NCBI GenBank assembly: GCA_964368275.1 | Contig: CAYJAQ010000001.1 | Span: forward strand, 1-60,766 | Direction: 5' to 3' | Source: CAYJAQ01 sp964368275 | GTDB lineage: Bacteria > Bacillota_I > Bacilli_A > ML615J-28 > CAG-313 | Length of the DNA stretch: 60,766 nt | Part shown: positions 35,907-44,709 of the stretch, in pieces | How positions within the stretch are numbered: position 1 is the first letter of the stretch | Layout of the letters: each line of letters opens with the position of its first letter | Program-made: the position numbers and the translations under genes | Notes under the pieces: model-generated | The model's input: the letters and a program-made list of their open reading frames with translations, nothing else | The model's database searches: none | Told to the model about the DNA's origin: nothing

Positions 35907-37805
35907 ATGAAATTTAGAAAATACTTTGTATTATCTTTAGTCATTCTTCTTGCATGCTCAATTTTAGTTGGATGCAAGGAGAAAGATAAGACTTGTGCTG
36001 AAGATCCTACACAAGAAAAATGTGAACAACAACCAGCAGAAAAAACTTGTGCTGAAGATCCTACACAAGAAAAATGTAAAGTTGTTAATCCTGATGCAAC
36101 TGATCAAGAAAAAGCAGATGCAGATAAGAATGCTTTATCAGCTGACTTAGGTACAGTTAGTGAGGATTTCACGCTTCCAGTTAGTGGAACAAATGGCTCT
36201 ACTATTACATGGGCAGTTAAATCTGGTACTGGTGTTGCGGTTCAAGGTAGAGCAGCTAAGATTAGTCAAACTTCAGCAGTTCAAACAGTTGTTTTAACAG
36301 CTACTATTAAAAATGGTGCTGCAACAGCAACTAAAGATGTTACTGTTAAAGTAGCGGCTAAACAAGGCGGCGGCGGTACTCCTGTTGGTGAATATTGCTC
36401 AACCAACCCTAACCAAGAAAAGTGCTTAGACCCTGATACTTGGGATTGGGAATATAATCGTGTAAACTTTGATGGTAAAGCTATGGATATCAAGATCATG
36501 GTATTACCTAAGAATGAATATGATCCAACTGATGCTGATTATAAAGGTGAAAGAGCTACTGAAAAGAAGCAATTAATGGCTACTATTGAAGCTGAATACA
36601 ATATCACTCTTCAATACTTAGATTATCCTGGTGAAGCTCCTTGGGGGCCATCACGTGTTAAGTGGATTTATGAAGGTGTTAACTATTCAAACGATGTTGG
36701 TGAAGTTTTCTTGATCGACTCAAGCTGGATTCCAACTTTAGTTAAGAATAAAGCTTTAGCAATTCTTTCTGAAACTAAGAAGGGTAAACAAGTAGGTATC
36801 TTTACTGACTATGGTTATGAGCAAGATCCTAACTTCAATACAATGTCATCTGTTAATGGTAAAGTTTATGGTTACAGCAGCGGTATGGCTCGTCCTGACC
36901 ACTGGCTACACTATAACCAAACATTAATTGACCAATACGGATTACCTGATCCTGCTACATTATGGAACAATAATGAATGGACATGGAGTGCATTCCAAGA
37001 CTTATTAGCAGAAGCTCAAACTGCTTTTAAAGCAGAAGAAGAAACTAAAGGTCAAAAATGGGCTATGGGTGGTGACTACTTCGAAATAGCATTAGGTTTC
37101 GCTGCTTCTCGCGGTTTACAATTCGTTAAAGGTGAATTAGTATTACTTGCTAACGCTGGTATTATTGGTTTATATGATGATTTACAAGATCTTGAAGATT
37201 TATACTGGGAACCAAATGGATCAACAGTTTCAACTGTTAACTTCAATACTGGTAAGGTATTATTCAACTCTGGTTCAATGTGGTTCTATGGAAACAATGA
37301 CCGTTGGCCAGCAACATTAGAATTTGAAATTTCAGCAGTTCCTTATCCTAGAATGGATAACGATGAATCTTTATCAACATATAAGATTCCACTAAAATAT
37401 GAATCTGTATATGGTGTTAAGAACGTTGCTAATGGTGAAAATGGTATCAATAGTGAAATCATCTTCAATATTATGGATGACTTAACAAGAGGTCTAAAAC
37501 CTGAATCTAAGTCAACTGCATTAAGTACTGAAGAAAAATATCAAGCTTACCTTGAAAAGAGAATTAGTTCAGAACAAAGTATCAAAGCTATCCTTTCTGC
37601 TCAAAGCACTAAGTATACTTACTTTGAAATGATCCAACAAATCTCTATGACATTAGGTGATGGTTCACATTATGGCGAACATGGTATTTATCCACGTACT
37701 CAAGCTATCATTGTTAATACTGCTAATGATATGACTCCAGCTGTTGAACTTAACGCATTACAATCAGTTTATCAAAATAAATTAGCAGAGTTATTAGCTC
37801 AATAG
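35907..37805 (+). CDS. ABC transporter solute-binding lipoprotein with Ig-like module
   Basis: This 632-residue protein has a lipoprotein signal with lipobox LVGC (Cys23). Right after it come two Cys-linker units (TCAEDPTQEKC), an atrophied bacterial Ig-like domain (about 65-152), a third degenerate linker (CSTNPNQEKC), and a family-1 solute-binding domain from about 185 to the end. AAGGAGAA precedes the start. It stands alone between its own promoter and terminator, with no permease beside it. It is a candidate partner for one of the two MalF/MalG pairs in the 25-kb operon or a second surface receptor for them. The ligand is unknown, with amino-sugar oligomers suggested by location. Confidence 0.85.
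   Translation: MKFRKYFVLSLVILLACSILVGCKEKDKTCAEDPTQEKCEQQPAEKTCAEDPTQEKCKVVNPDATDQEKADADKNALSADLGTVSEDFTLPVSGTNGSTITWAVKSGTGVAVQGRAAKISQTSAVQTVVLTATIKNGAATATKDVTVKVAAKQGGGGTPVGEYCSTNPNQEKCLDPDTWDWEYNRVNFDGKAMDIKIMVLPKNEYDPTDADYKGERATEKKQLMATIEAEYNITLQYLDYPGEAPWGPSRVKWIYEGVNYSNDVGEVFLIDSSWIPTLVKNKALAILSETKKGKQVGIFTDYGYEQDPNFNTMSSVNGKVYGYSSGMARPDHWLHYNQTLIDQYGLPDPATLWNNNEWTWSAFQDLLAEAQTAFKAEEETKGQKWAMGGDYFEIALGFAASRGLQFVKGELVLLANAGIIGLYDDLQDLEDLYWEPNGSTVSTVNFNTGKVLFNSGSMWFYGNNDRWPATLEFEISAVPYPRMDNDESLSTYKIPLKYESVYGVKNVANGENGINSEIIFNIMDDLTRGLKPESKSTALSTEEKYQAYLEKRISSEQSIKAILSAQSTKYTYFEMIQQISMTLGDGSHYGEHGIYPRTQAIIVNTANDMTPAVELNALQSVYQNKLAELLAQ
35988..36077 (+). repeat. Cys-linker repeats next to the lipobox
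   Basis: Two KTCAEDPTQEKC units separated by a short EQQPAE spacer, here at the N-terminal membrane-proximal end of a lipoprotein, mirroring their C-terminal position in other proteins. Confidence 0.85.
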
Positions 37806-37822
37806 AATATTTTGAATAAAAC

Positions 37823-37861
37823 AATAGTCGAAGAAATTACTTTCTTCGACTATTTTCTTTT
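37823..37861 (+). terminator. Rho-independent terminator after the binding-protein gene
   Basis: A perfect 14-base stem (AATAGTCGAAGAAA with its complement) around a TTAC loop, followed by a T-rich tail. Confidence 0.93.
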
Positions 37862-37951
37862 ACACAAAATTATTAAGATGATTATGTTTAATTTTATTTT
37901 ATTGGGAATAACAACTTTAAATATTAAATGCTTTATTTTTGCAATAAAATG

Positions 37952-37960
37952 TGATAGAAT
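37952..37960 (+). promoter_or_regulatory. Extended -10 promoter of the MurNAc operon
   Basis: TGATAGAAT is an extended -10 element (TGN plus TAGAAT) 41 bases before ATG 38002. The -35 region is weak (TTTATT at 37932-37937 with 17-base spacing), as is usual for extended -10 promoters. Confidence 0.5.
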
Positions 37961-38001
37961 ATATTAAGTGAATTTTTGTTCATTTGTGAGGAGTGCTAAT
38001 T

Positions 38002-38667
38002 ATGAATGAAGATAAAAAGCAGAGTAGTAAACTATTTGTGTTTTTTGAATGGGTATTTGCCTTTCTAATCATTAACATTTTGACATTATGTCTAGTTATT
38101 CCAATCATTACTATTTTTCCCGCAATAACGGCTGCTTACGCAACAATGAAAGAAAGTATTGAAGATAGCCCGTATCAAGTATTTCGTGCCTATTTTCGTA
38201 ACTTTGCTAAATACTCGGAGAAGTCTTTTATTGTTGGCTTGATTATTACTTTTATCGGTAGTATTGCTGGGGTCAGCTTGTGGTTTTACATGACTAAGGT
38301 GGGTTCTGAGAATATTCTAGGGCAAGCGGGATTCTGGGTAATGGTTGTGGTATTAATAATCTTAGTGTTTACAATCTTACATCTGCCCCTTTTAATAATA
38401 ACCTTTCCTAGTTTAAAAACAGGTGAATTATTTAGAACTAGCCTTTACATTTGCTTCCGATACTTTTGGGTAACATTCGGAATGCTCCTTATGCTAATTC
38501 TTATGATAATCGGAGTATACCTATACTACATTTGGTTTTTTATTGGCTTAAGCTTACCAATTTTCTTGACATTGCAAATTAGCAGATCGTCATATTACTA
38601 TTTAAAACACATTGACTTGGAAAAAATAGTTCACCAAGTTGACATAGAGGAGGAAAACAATGAATAA
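38002..38667 (+). CDS. DUF624 (YesL-like) membrane protein
   Basis: This 221-residue protein has about five hydrophobic helices and the DUF624 pattern around TIFPAITAAYATMKESIED. GAGGAG at 37988-37993 indicates ATG 38002; an in-frame GTG at 37993 overlaps that site and is less likely. It opens the ten-gene MurNAc operon and overlaps namZ by 8 bases. Its paralogue at 20737 sits with the sugar permeases. Members of this family accompany sugar uptake genes, so it may aid a transporter. No activity is known. Confidence 0.75.
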   Translation: MNEDKKQSSKLFVFFEWVFAFLIINILTLCLVIPIITIFPAITAAYATMKESIEDSPYQVFRAYFRNFAKYSEKSFIVGLIITFIGSIAGVSLWFYMTKVGSENILGQAGFWVMVVVLIILVFTILHLPLLIITFPSLKTGELFRTSLYICFRYFWVTFGMLLMLILMIIGVYLYYIWFFIGLSLPIFLTLQISRSSYYYLKHIDLEKIVHQVDIEEENNE

Positions 38668-39805
38668 AACAATTTTAGGGATTGAACGAATTGACGAATT
38701 TTCAGAAATATTTAAAGGCAAACGGGTCGGACTAATTACTAATCCAACTGGTATTGATAGCTCATTTAAAACAAGCATTGATATACTAAGAGAAAAAACT
38801 AACCTTGTTGCTTTATTTTCGCCAGAACATGGTGTAAGAGCAAGCATTCAAGCAGGAGTTCATTTATCAACTTATGTAGATGAAGAAACAGGCATAACGG
38901 TTCATAGCCTATACGGCGAAACACGTCGTCCTAGTGAAGAAATCATGGATTCAATTGATATTATGGCAATTGATATTCAAGAAGCTGGCTCTCGTTATTA
39001 CACTTTTATTTACACAATGGCATATTGCATGCAAGCATGTGCTAAATATAATAAACTATTTGTTGTTTTTGATCGACCAAATCCGGTTGATGGTGTCCAT
39101 GTTGAAGGTAACATTTTAGATTTAAAATATCGCTCATTTGTGGGCTACTATCCAATTGTTCAACGTCATGGTATGACAATCGGTGAATTAGCATTGCTAT
39201 TTAACAAAGAATATGGTATTAATGCTCCCCTAACGGTTATTCCAATGAAGGGTTGGCAGCGCGAAATGAGTTATGAAGATACTAAGTTGCCTTGGGTATT
39301 ACCTTCACCAAACTTTCCAACAGTTGATACTGCCTATGCATATAACACTACTTGCGTTTTCGAAGGCACTAGTGTTGAAGAAGGCCGGGGTACTACTACA
39401 CCATTTGAATTAGTTGGTGCACCTTGGATTAAAAGTGAAAGATTAGCTGAAGAACTTAATAAATTAAATTTACCGGGAGTATATTTTAGACCACAATGGT
39501 TTACCCCAACTTTTGGCAAATATCCCAAACAACTTTGTGGCGGTGTTTTCGTTCATATTACTGATCGCAATACTTTCCACACAATAAAAACAAGTTGGGC
39601 GATGCTAGATGTTATTTGGAAAATGTATCCTGATAAATTAACAATAAATGCTCCATATGTAGAAGGTCGTCCATGTATGTTTGAATTTGAAACAGGCTGC
39701 GATTACATGATTGAACGCCGTTATACTTTAGAAGAACAATGGGCTCTTTTAGACCGTGATGAAAAAGCGTTTAAAGAGATTAGAAAACCATATCTAATCT
39801 ATTAA
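38660..39805 (+). CDS. namZ: Exo-beta-N-acetylmuramidase NamZ-like (DUF1343, GH171)
   Basis: This 381-residue protein matches the DUF1343 family, whose Bacillus subtilis member NamZ (YbbC) removes single MurNAc residues from the non-reducing end of peptidoglycan glycans. Recognisable segments are VGLITNPTG, LFSPEHGVRA, DIQEAGSRYYTFIYTM, VVFDRPNP and EGRGTTTPFE. Bacillus NamZ is secreted, but this protein begins directly with the catalytic domain and has no signal peptide, so cleavage should take place inside the cell after import of MurNAc-GlcNAc oligomers. GGAGG lies just before ATG 38660. It is followed by mupG 11 bases later. Family identity is strong, and the cellular location is inferred from the absent signal. 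Confidence 0.9.
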   Translation: MNKTILGIERIDEFSEIFKGKRVGLITNPTGIDSSFKTSIDILREKTNLVALFSPEHGVRASIQAGVHLSTYVDEETGITVHSLYGETRRPSEEIMDSIDIMAIDIQEAGSRYYTFIYTMAYCMQACAKYNKLFVVFDRPNPVDGVHVEGNILDLKYRSFVGYYPIVQRHGMTIGELALLFNKEYGINAPLTVIPMKGWQREMSYEDTKLPWVLPSPNFPTVDTAYAYNTTCVFEGTSVEEGRGTTTPFELVGAPWIKSERLAEELNKLNLPGVYFRPQWFTPTFGKYPKQLCGGVFVHITDRNTFHTIKTSWAMLDVIWKMYPDKLTINAPYVEGRPCMFEFETGCDYMIERRYTLEEQWALLDRDEKAFKEIRKPYLIY

Positions 39806-39816
39806 TAGGTGAACGC

Positions 39817-40857
39817 ATGCAAAAGATGAAACCAGCTATTTCAATATATGTAGGATTAGAAGATTATTCATTAGAAGATAACATTAATTATTTACGCTTG
39901 GCGAAAGCTGCCGGTATTGAAATAGTATTTACGTCGGCTCATATTCCAGAATCTGTTAATGCGAGTCTTGAACTTGAAAAGATTCTTTCCGAGATTGATA
40001 ATTTAGGCATGAAGCTAATTATTGATGTTTCTAAAGACATGATGGCAACATTTAACATTCCTAAGTCAATTTATGCTTTGCGTCTTGATTATGGTTTTAG
40101 TGTAGAAGAGATTGTTAAGATGTCTAACGAATGTTCCTATTTTATTGAATTAAACGCCGCTACCCTTACTAGTGATTACTTAAACCGTTTAGTTGCTAGC
40201 GGACTTAATCCTACTAAAGTGCGAGCAAGCTACAATTTCTATCCTAAACGTTATACTGGTATTAGCATTGATGATGTTATCTTTAAAAATAAAGAATATA
40301 AACGGCTAGGCTTAACAATTATGGCTTTTATTCCAGCAAATTTCAAGAAGCGTCCACCGCTTTATGAGGGGCTACCAACAGTAGAAAATCATCGCTTTGC
40401 GCCCCGGGATATTGTGCTAGCTGAACTTGCTATAGCTGGCGTTGATGAAGTTGGTTTTGGTGATGCTTATGCTAGCAGTGAAGAACTAAGTGACTTAGCA
40501 AACTATGATTATGAGTATGCTAAAATTCCAGTAGAGTTATTAAGCGATGTAACAGATGCTGAAAAAGAAATGATTTTTAAAAACCATCGCTCGCGGACTG
40601 ATCAAAGCCCTTATATGGTAAGATCAAGCGTTCGGACGGATAAAGCAATTGAACCTCATCACAATGATCCAGTTCAAACAATGGATGTAACAGTTGATAA
40701 TAAATTATATTTGCGTTATGCTGGCGAAGTAGGAATTGCTCTTATGCCAATGGAAGCATCTCTTAGATGCAATGTTGTCGGTAGAATCCCTAACTGTGCC
40801 CATAAATTAGTAGAAATACTGCCTCCAGGTAGCAAGTTCAAACTAATTGAAAAGTAG
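39817..40857 (+). CDS. mupG: 6-phospho-N-acetylmuramidase MupG-like (DUF871)
   Basis: This 346-residue protein is a DUF871 member with an N-terminal TIM barrel (MKPAISIYVGLEDYS, ASYNFYPKRYTG, DEVGFGDAYAS) and a C-terminal cyclophilin-like domain (about 245-346, GEVGIALMPMEAS). In Staphylococcus aureus MupG hydrolyses MurNAc-6-phosphate-GlcNAc after PTS uptake. No PTS gene exists in this window, so the phosphorylated disaccharide would have to come from a kinase or from naturally 6-phosphorylated MurNAc. AGGTGA lies 5 bases before ATG 39817; ATG 39826 is a possible alternative. It sits between namZ and the kinase gene in the operon. Confidence 0.88.
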   Translation: MQKMKPAISIYVGLEDYSLEDNINYLRLAKAAGIEIVFTSAHIPESVNASLELEKILSEIDNLGMKLIIDVSKDMMATFNIPKSIYALRLDYGFSVEEIVKMSNECSYFIELNAATLTSDYLNRLVASGLNPTKVRASYNFYPKRYTGISIDDVIFKNKEYKRLGLTIMAFIPANFKKRPPLYEGLPTVENHRFAPRDIVLAELAIAGVDEVGFGDAYASSEELSDLANYDYEYAKIPVELLSDVTDAEKEMIFKNHRSRTDQSPYMVRSSVRTDKAIEPHHNDPVQTMDVTVDNKLYLRYAGEVGIALMPMEASLRCNVVGRIPNCAHKLVEILPPGSKFKLIEK

Positions 40858-40864
40858 GCATAAT

Positions 40865-41812
40865 ATGAAAAAAATGGATGTTTATTTCATTTGTGTAGAC
40901 GCTGGTGGTACTAGTACTAAGATTACTTGCTACCGGCCCAACGGCGAGAAAATTTACCAAAAACGTTTTGGCATTGGGTCACCAGCTGTTGTAAAAGATT
41001 TAGCTTTTTCGACTATTGAAGAAGCATTAGACGAAGTTATCCAAGAAACTAAAAAGTTTGGAAAACTCGCAGTAATTCAAATGGGAGTTAGTGGCTTAAG
41101 CGTTGCACCCAATGTTGATTTACTTGAGAAACGTTTTAGTGAAAAATATGATTGTATTGTTTCGATTGAAAATGATGCCATTGAAGCATTATTCTCAGTT
41201 ATTACTACTTCCGCCCCGCTTGATAAACCTAATGTCTATGAGGACGGGTTAGTTATTGTTGCTGGTACGGGTAGTGCAATTTGTGGTTACCATGCCGGGA
41301 AAACTCACTTGGTAGCAGGTTGGGGTCAACTTTTAGGTGAACGCGGTTCTGCTTACGCAGCAGTCCATCAAGCTGCGCTTAACATCATATATAAGAGCGA
41401 GCATGGTATCCCGTTATCTGTGTTTGATAAAGCCTTACTTTCCCATCTCGGGTTAGTTGATGAGTTTGGCTTAAAATCTTATTTTTATCACAACAATAAA
41501 GCAACTATTGCTAGTAATGCTCTTTATATAAAGCAACTTGCTGAAAGTAGCGAAGATGCAAGATTAGCTCTATACAATGAGGGAGTTCAATTAGGTGAGC
41601 TAGTAGTTTGCCTAGATAACTTATTAAAGTTCCCTAATGGTGTTAAATTAGGCCTTAAAGGTGGTTTTGTGTTAGATTCACCAATAGTAGTTGCTGGAAT
41701 CAAAGAAACCCTTCAAAAACATAATTTATCATATAATTTTATGATTGATGATACTGATCCAATAATTGGTGCTTATTACTTAGCTTTAGAAAAATATAAA
41801 CAATCATTTTGA
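40865..41812 (+). CDS. murK: BadF/BadG/BcrA-type sugar kinase, MurK-like (MurNAc/GlcNAc kinase)
   Basis: This 315-residue ASKHA-fold kinase has the phosphate-1 loop VDAGGTSTKIT near the N-terminus, the second Asp region IENDAIEAL, and the GTGSAICGY and GWGQLLGERGSAY motifs shared with N-acetylglucosamine kinases. In Clostridium acetobutylicum the homologue MurK phosphorylates both MurNAc and GlcNAc at the 6-position. Here its product MurNAc-6-phosphate would feed MurQ encoded two genes downstream. The start is set at ATG 40865 because GTAGG lies just upstream; a TTG at 40847 would overlap mupG. The gene ends in TGA, showing that TGA is a stop in this genome. GlcNAc kinase is the alternative function. 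Confidence 0.85.
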   Translation: MKKMDVYFICVDAGGTSTKITCYRPNGEKIYQKRFGIGSPAVVKDLAFSTIEEALDEVIQETKKFGKLAVIQMGVSGLSVAPNVDLLEKRFSEKYDCIVSIENDAIEALFSVITTSAPLDKPNVYEDGLVIVAGTGSAICGYHAGKTHLVAGWGQLLGERGSAYAAVHQAALNIIYKSEHGIPLSVFDKALLSHLGLVDEFGLKSYFYHNNKATIASNALYIKQLAESSEDARLALYNEGVQLGELVVCLDNLLKFPNGVKLGLKGGFVLDSPIVVAGIKETLQKHNLSYNFMIDDTDPIIGAYYLALEKYKQSF

Positions 41813-41825
41813 GAAAGGTGAGGTA

Positions 41826-43046
41826 ATGATGATATTAGAACAACTTGATCAAAAAACAATTTATGCAATTGGTTTAATGAGTGGTACATCACTCGATGGT
41901 ATTGATGTTGCCCTCGTAAAAATCACTCGGAATAAGTTTATTCATGAATTTGAATACAGCTATAGCTTAGCTGCTTTTACGACGTATCCGTATACAAAAG
42001 AGTTAAAAAACCGTATTTTAAAGAATTCCAAAGTTAAGACATCTAATGTTCAAGAACTTTGTAGTTTGCATAAAGAACTTGGTATTGAATATGTCAACGC
42101 TGTTAATGCTTTAATGGAAGTATCAAAGGTTCCTATGGAACAAGTTGTTTTTATTGCTAATCATGGCCAAACCGTTTGGCATAATCCTAACGAAATGGAT
42201 GGTTATTTTTCATCAACAATGCAAATTGGTGACAGCAGTGAACTTGCTTATCAATTTAATAAAACCGTAGTATATGACTTTCGTTCACTCGATATGAGTG
42301 CTGGCGGAGAAGGGGCTCCCCTTATTCCTATGAGTGAATATATGATGTTACACGATAATGATATTTCTAAAGTATTAGTAAATATTGGTGGTATTGGTAA
42401 CATTACTTACTTAAAAGCAGATGCTAAATTAACAGATGTAATTGCTTTTGACACAGGGCCTGGTAATATGCTAATTGATGGCGTGATGCGCGTATTGTAT
42501 CACAAACCATATGATGAAAGCGGTGAGGTAGCAAGTAAAGGAAAAACCAATGAAAGTCTACTTGCCTTCTTGATGAAAGATAAATATATTGAAGCACCAT
42601 ACCCAAAAAGTACGGGGCGTGAAAAATATAGCGATGAATATATTGACCAAATAATAAAACAAGCTAATTTACTTGGCATGAAACCTGAAGACATTGTTAA
42701 TACGGTTACCGCGTTTACAGCAACTTCAATTGTGATGCAAGTAAATAAGTATTTTAAAGAGTTTAATGCGAAAAATAATGTAATGATTATTAGTGGTGGT
42801 GGCTCGCATAATAAAACATTAATTAAAATGTTTAAAAAAGCACTAAAAGTTACTAAGGTTGATTACTCAGTAGTAACAGCTGATGAATATGGTTATTCAA
42901 GTGATGCGAAAGAAGCAGTAGGATTTGTTGTTTTAGGACATCTACGCTTGCTGGGCCGTGTAAGTAATGTGAAAAGTGTTACAGGTGCAAAAAGAAGCGT
43001 TTCACTTGGCAGCATAATCTTGCCGCCATATAAAGAGGGTGAATAA
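41826..43046 (+). CDS. anmK: Anhydro-N-acetylmuramic acid kinase
   Basis: This 406-residue enzyme opens the 1,6-anhydro ring of anhydroMurNAc and phosphorylates it to MurNAc-6-phosphate. The diagnostic GLMSGTSLDGIDVAL is near the N-terminus, and IANHGQTVWHNP, GGEGAPLIP, NIGGIGNITYL and AFDTGPGNMLID are all present. AnhydroMurNAc is made by lytic transglycosylases, which are typical of Gram-negative walls, so the gene suggests use of foreign muropeptides. AGGTGAGG precedes two adjacent ATG codons (41826 and 41829). The C-terminal region is about 20-30 residues longer than in E. coli AnmK. The next gene, murQ, starts 1 base after the stop. Confidence 0.96.
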   Translation: MMILEQLDQKTIYAIGLMSGTSLDGIDVALVKITRNKFIHEFEYSYSLAAFTTYPYTKELKNRILKNSKVKTSNVQELCSLHKELGIEYVNAVNALMEVSKVPMEQVVFIANHGQTVWHNPNEMDGYFSSTMQIGDSSELAYQFNKTVVYDFRSLDMSAGGEGAPLIPMSEYMMLHDNDISKVLVNIGGIGNITYLKADAKLTDVIAFDTGPGNMLIDGVMRVLYHKPYDESGEVASKGKTNESLLAFLMKDKYIEAPYPKSTGREKYSDEYIDQIIKQANLLGMKPEDIVNTVTAFTATSIVMQVNKYFKEFNAKNNVMIISGGGSHNKTLIKMFKKALKVTKVDYSVVTADEYGYSSDAKEAVGFVVLGHLRLLGRVSNVKSVTGAKRSVSLGSIILPPYKEGE

Positions 43047-43047
43047 A

Positions 43048-43965
43048 ATGGAAGTAAATTTAAAGAAGATTACCACCGAAGGGCGTAATCCTGAAACATA
43101 TGATATTGATGTTGTATCAACACTTGAAATTGTTCAAAAAATTAACAATGAAGATCAAAAGGTGGCTCTTACAGTGAAAGATGCCCTGCCTAGTGTAGCA
43201 GAGGCGGTTGATGCTATTGTTGAAACATTTAAAAAGGGTGGACGCCTTATTTATGTAGGCGCTGGTACAAGTGGCCGAATTGGCTTGATGGACGCGGTTG
43301 AGTGTCCACCGACATATGGTGTAAAGCACGATATGGTAATGTGTATAATGGCTGGTGGCATGGGTGCCATGGAACACGCAGTTGAAGGTGCCGAAGATGA
43401 TGCCTTAATGGGCGAAAAGGATTTAAAGAATGTTAATGTAAGTAGCAGTGATATTGTTATTGGCATAGCTGCGAGTGGCCGTACACCTTATGTTATTGGT
43501 GCTATTGAATATGCTAAGAAAGTTGGTACAAAGACCGGCTGTATCGTTACTAGCAAAGATTCGCCATTAGCAAAACTAGTTGATTACCCAATTGAAGCAA
43601 TAACAGGACCTGAAGCAATAACTGGTTCTACTAGAATGAAGGCTGGTACTGCTCAAAAGTTGATTTGTAATATGTTGTCAACTGCTTCAATGGTTAAAAT
43701 GGGTAAAGTGTATGAGAACCTGATGATTGATGTTCAGGCAACCAACATTAAACTAGTTAGTCGGGCGGTTAAAATCATTATGGATATTACGGGTTTGAAT
43801 GAACTAGAAGCAAGACAAATGTTTGAAAACTATGGCAATGTAAAAAGAAGTGTTTTCGCAAGCCTTACAAGCATTAGTAATATTAATGAAATTGATTACT
43901 ATTTAAACAAAAACAATGGCAATCTTCGCGGTGCTCTAGAGGAGGCAAAGTCATGCAACAAGTAG
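43048..43965 (+). CDS. murQ: N-acetylmuramic acid 6-phosphate etherase
   Basis: This 305-residue SIS-domain lyase splits MurNAc-6-phosphate into GlcNAc-6-phosphate and D-lactate. Signature stretches are TTEGRNPETYDID at the start, IYVGAGTSGRIGLMDAVECPPTYG, AVEGAEDD, GIAASGRTPYVIGA and GSTRMKAGTAQKL. AGAGGGTG (43034-43041) supports ATG 43048 over the in-frame GTG 43039. It is the point where the kinase branches (MurK and AnmK) converge, and the lactate it releases is the likely substrate of the dehydrogenase encoded three genes further on. It overlaps the next gene by 13 bases. Confidence 0.97.
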   Translation: MEVNLKKITTEGRNPETYDIDVVSTLEIVQKINNEDQKVALTVKDALPSVAEAVDAIVETFKKGGRLIYVGAGTSGRIGLMDAVECPPTYGVKHDMVMCIMAGGMGAMEHAVEGAEDDALMGEKDLKNVNVSSSDIVIGIAASGRTPYVIGAIEYAKKVGTKTGCIVTSKDSPLAKLVDYPIEAITGPEAITGSTRMKAGTAQKLICNMLSTASMVKMGKVYENLMIDVQATNIKLVSRAVKIIMDITGLNELEARQMFENYGNVKRSVFASLTSISNINEIDYYLNKNNGNLRGALEEAKSCNK

Positions 43966-44708
43966 AGATTAAAAGTATCCATAATGATGCGTCTTATATA
44001 TTAAGAGGATTACTTGAAAAAGCTAATAATTCAAAAGGCCTTGTCATAATGCTCCATGGTTTTACTGGACATATGAATGAAAACGGCTATTTGTTTAAGC
44101 AAATTGCGAGTAGTTTAAAAAGTCATGGTTACGCAAGCTTACGTTTTGATTTTATGGGTAGTGGGATTAGCGATGGTGAATTCAAAGAAATGACTTTTGA
44201 AACCGAAGTTAATGATGCAAAAGCCATCATTGATTATGCTAAATCATTAAAAATTGGTAGCGAACTTATTTTATTAGGTTTCTCCATGGGAGGAGCCGTT
44301 GCTACTAGGGTTGCTAATAAATATCAAAAAGATTTAACTAAATTAATTTTGCTTTCCCCAGCCGGCAATATGGATAAAATAGCTAATCGTTATTTTAACA
44401 ATCCGACAGTTAAGCACTATGATGAAGAAAATATTGATATGGGTGGTTATTTAATGAATATAGCCTTCCTTAAGAGTTTTGAAAAATACGACCTATATGA
44501 AGGTTGTGAAAAGTTTACCAAACCGGTTTTACTAATTCATGGTGAAAAAGATTTATCAGTTCCTTTGGAATATGGTAAAAAATATCATGAATTATACTCT
44601 AATTCGGTTATGCACATTGTGCCTCTTTCTGAACATTGTTATCAATCAGTCAACAGAAGAGCATTTGTTATCGAACATATAATACAATTTTTAGGAGGAA
44701 AATACTAG
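43953..44708 (+). CDS. Alpha/beta-hydrolase (serine esterase-like)
   Basis: This 251-residue protein has the alpha/beta-hydrolase fold with the nucleophile elbow GFSMGGA (Ser about 111), the oxyanion region HGFTGH, the acid in HGEKDLSVP, and the final His in SEHCYQS. It has no signal peptide. The sequence is similar in layout to feruloyl/cinnamoyl esterases, but the substrate cannot be read from sequence. Placement between murQ and the lactate-oxidising genes suggests removal of an ester from imported muropeptides, for instance the 6-O-acetyl group of MurNAc that would block kinases acting at that position. This is a hypothesis. GAGGAGG precedes the start. It is tightly coupled to both neighbours. 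Confidence 0.8.
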   Translation: MQQVEIKSIHNDASYILRGLLEKANNSKGLVIMLHGFTGHMNENGYLFKQIASSLKSHGYASLRFDFMGSGISDGEFKEMTFETEVNDAKAIIDYAKSLKIGSELILLGFSMGGAVATRVANKYQKDLTKLILLSPAGNMDKIANRYFNNPTVKHYDEENIDMGGYLMNIAFLKSFEKYDLYEGCEKFTKPVLLIHGEKDLSVPLEYGKKYHELYSNSVMHIVPLSEHCYQSVNRRAFVIEHIIQFLGGKY

Positions 44709-44709
44709 T

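Noticed and set aside
40865..41812. UGA read as tryptophan, as in mycoplasmas
   Set aside because: Trp is encoded by TGG throughout, and TGA ends this gene at the expected length.
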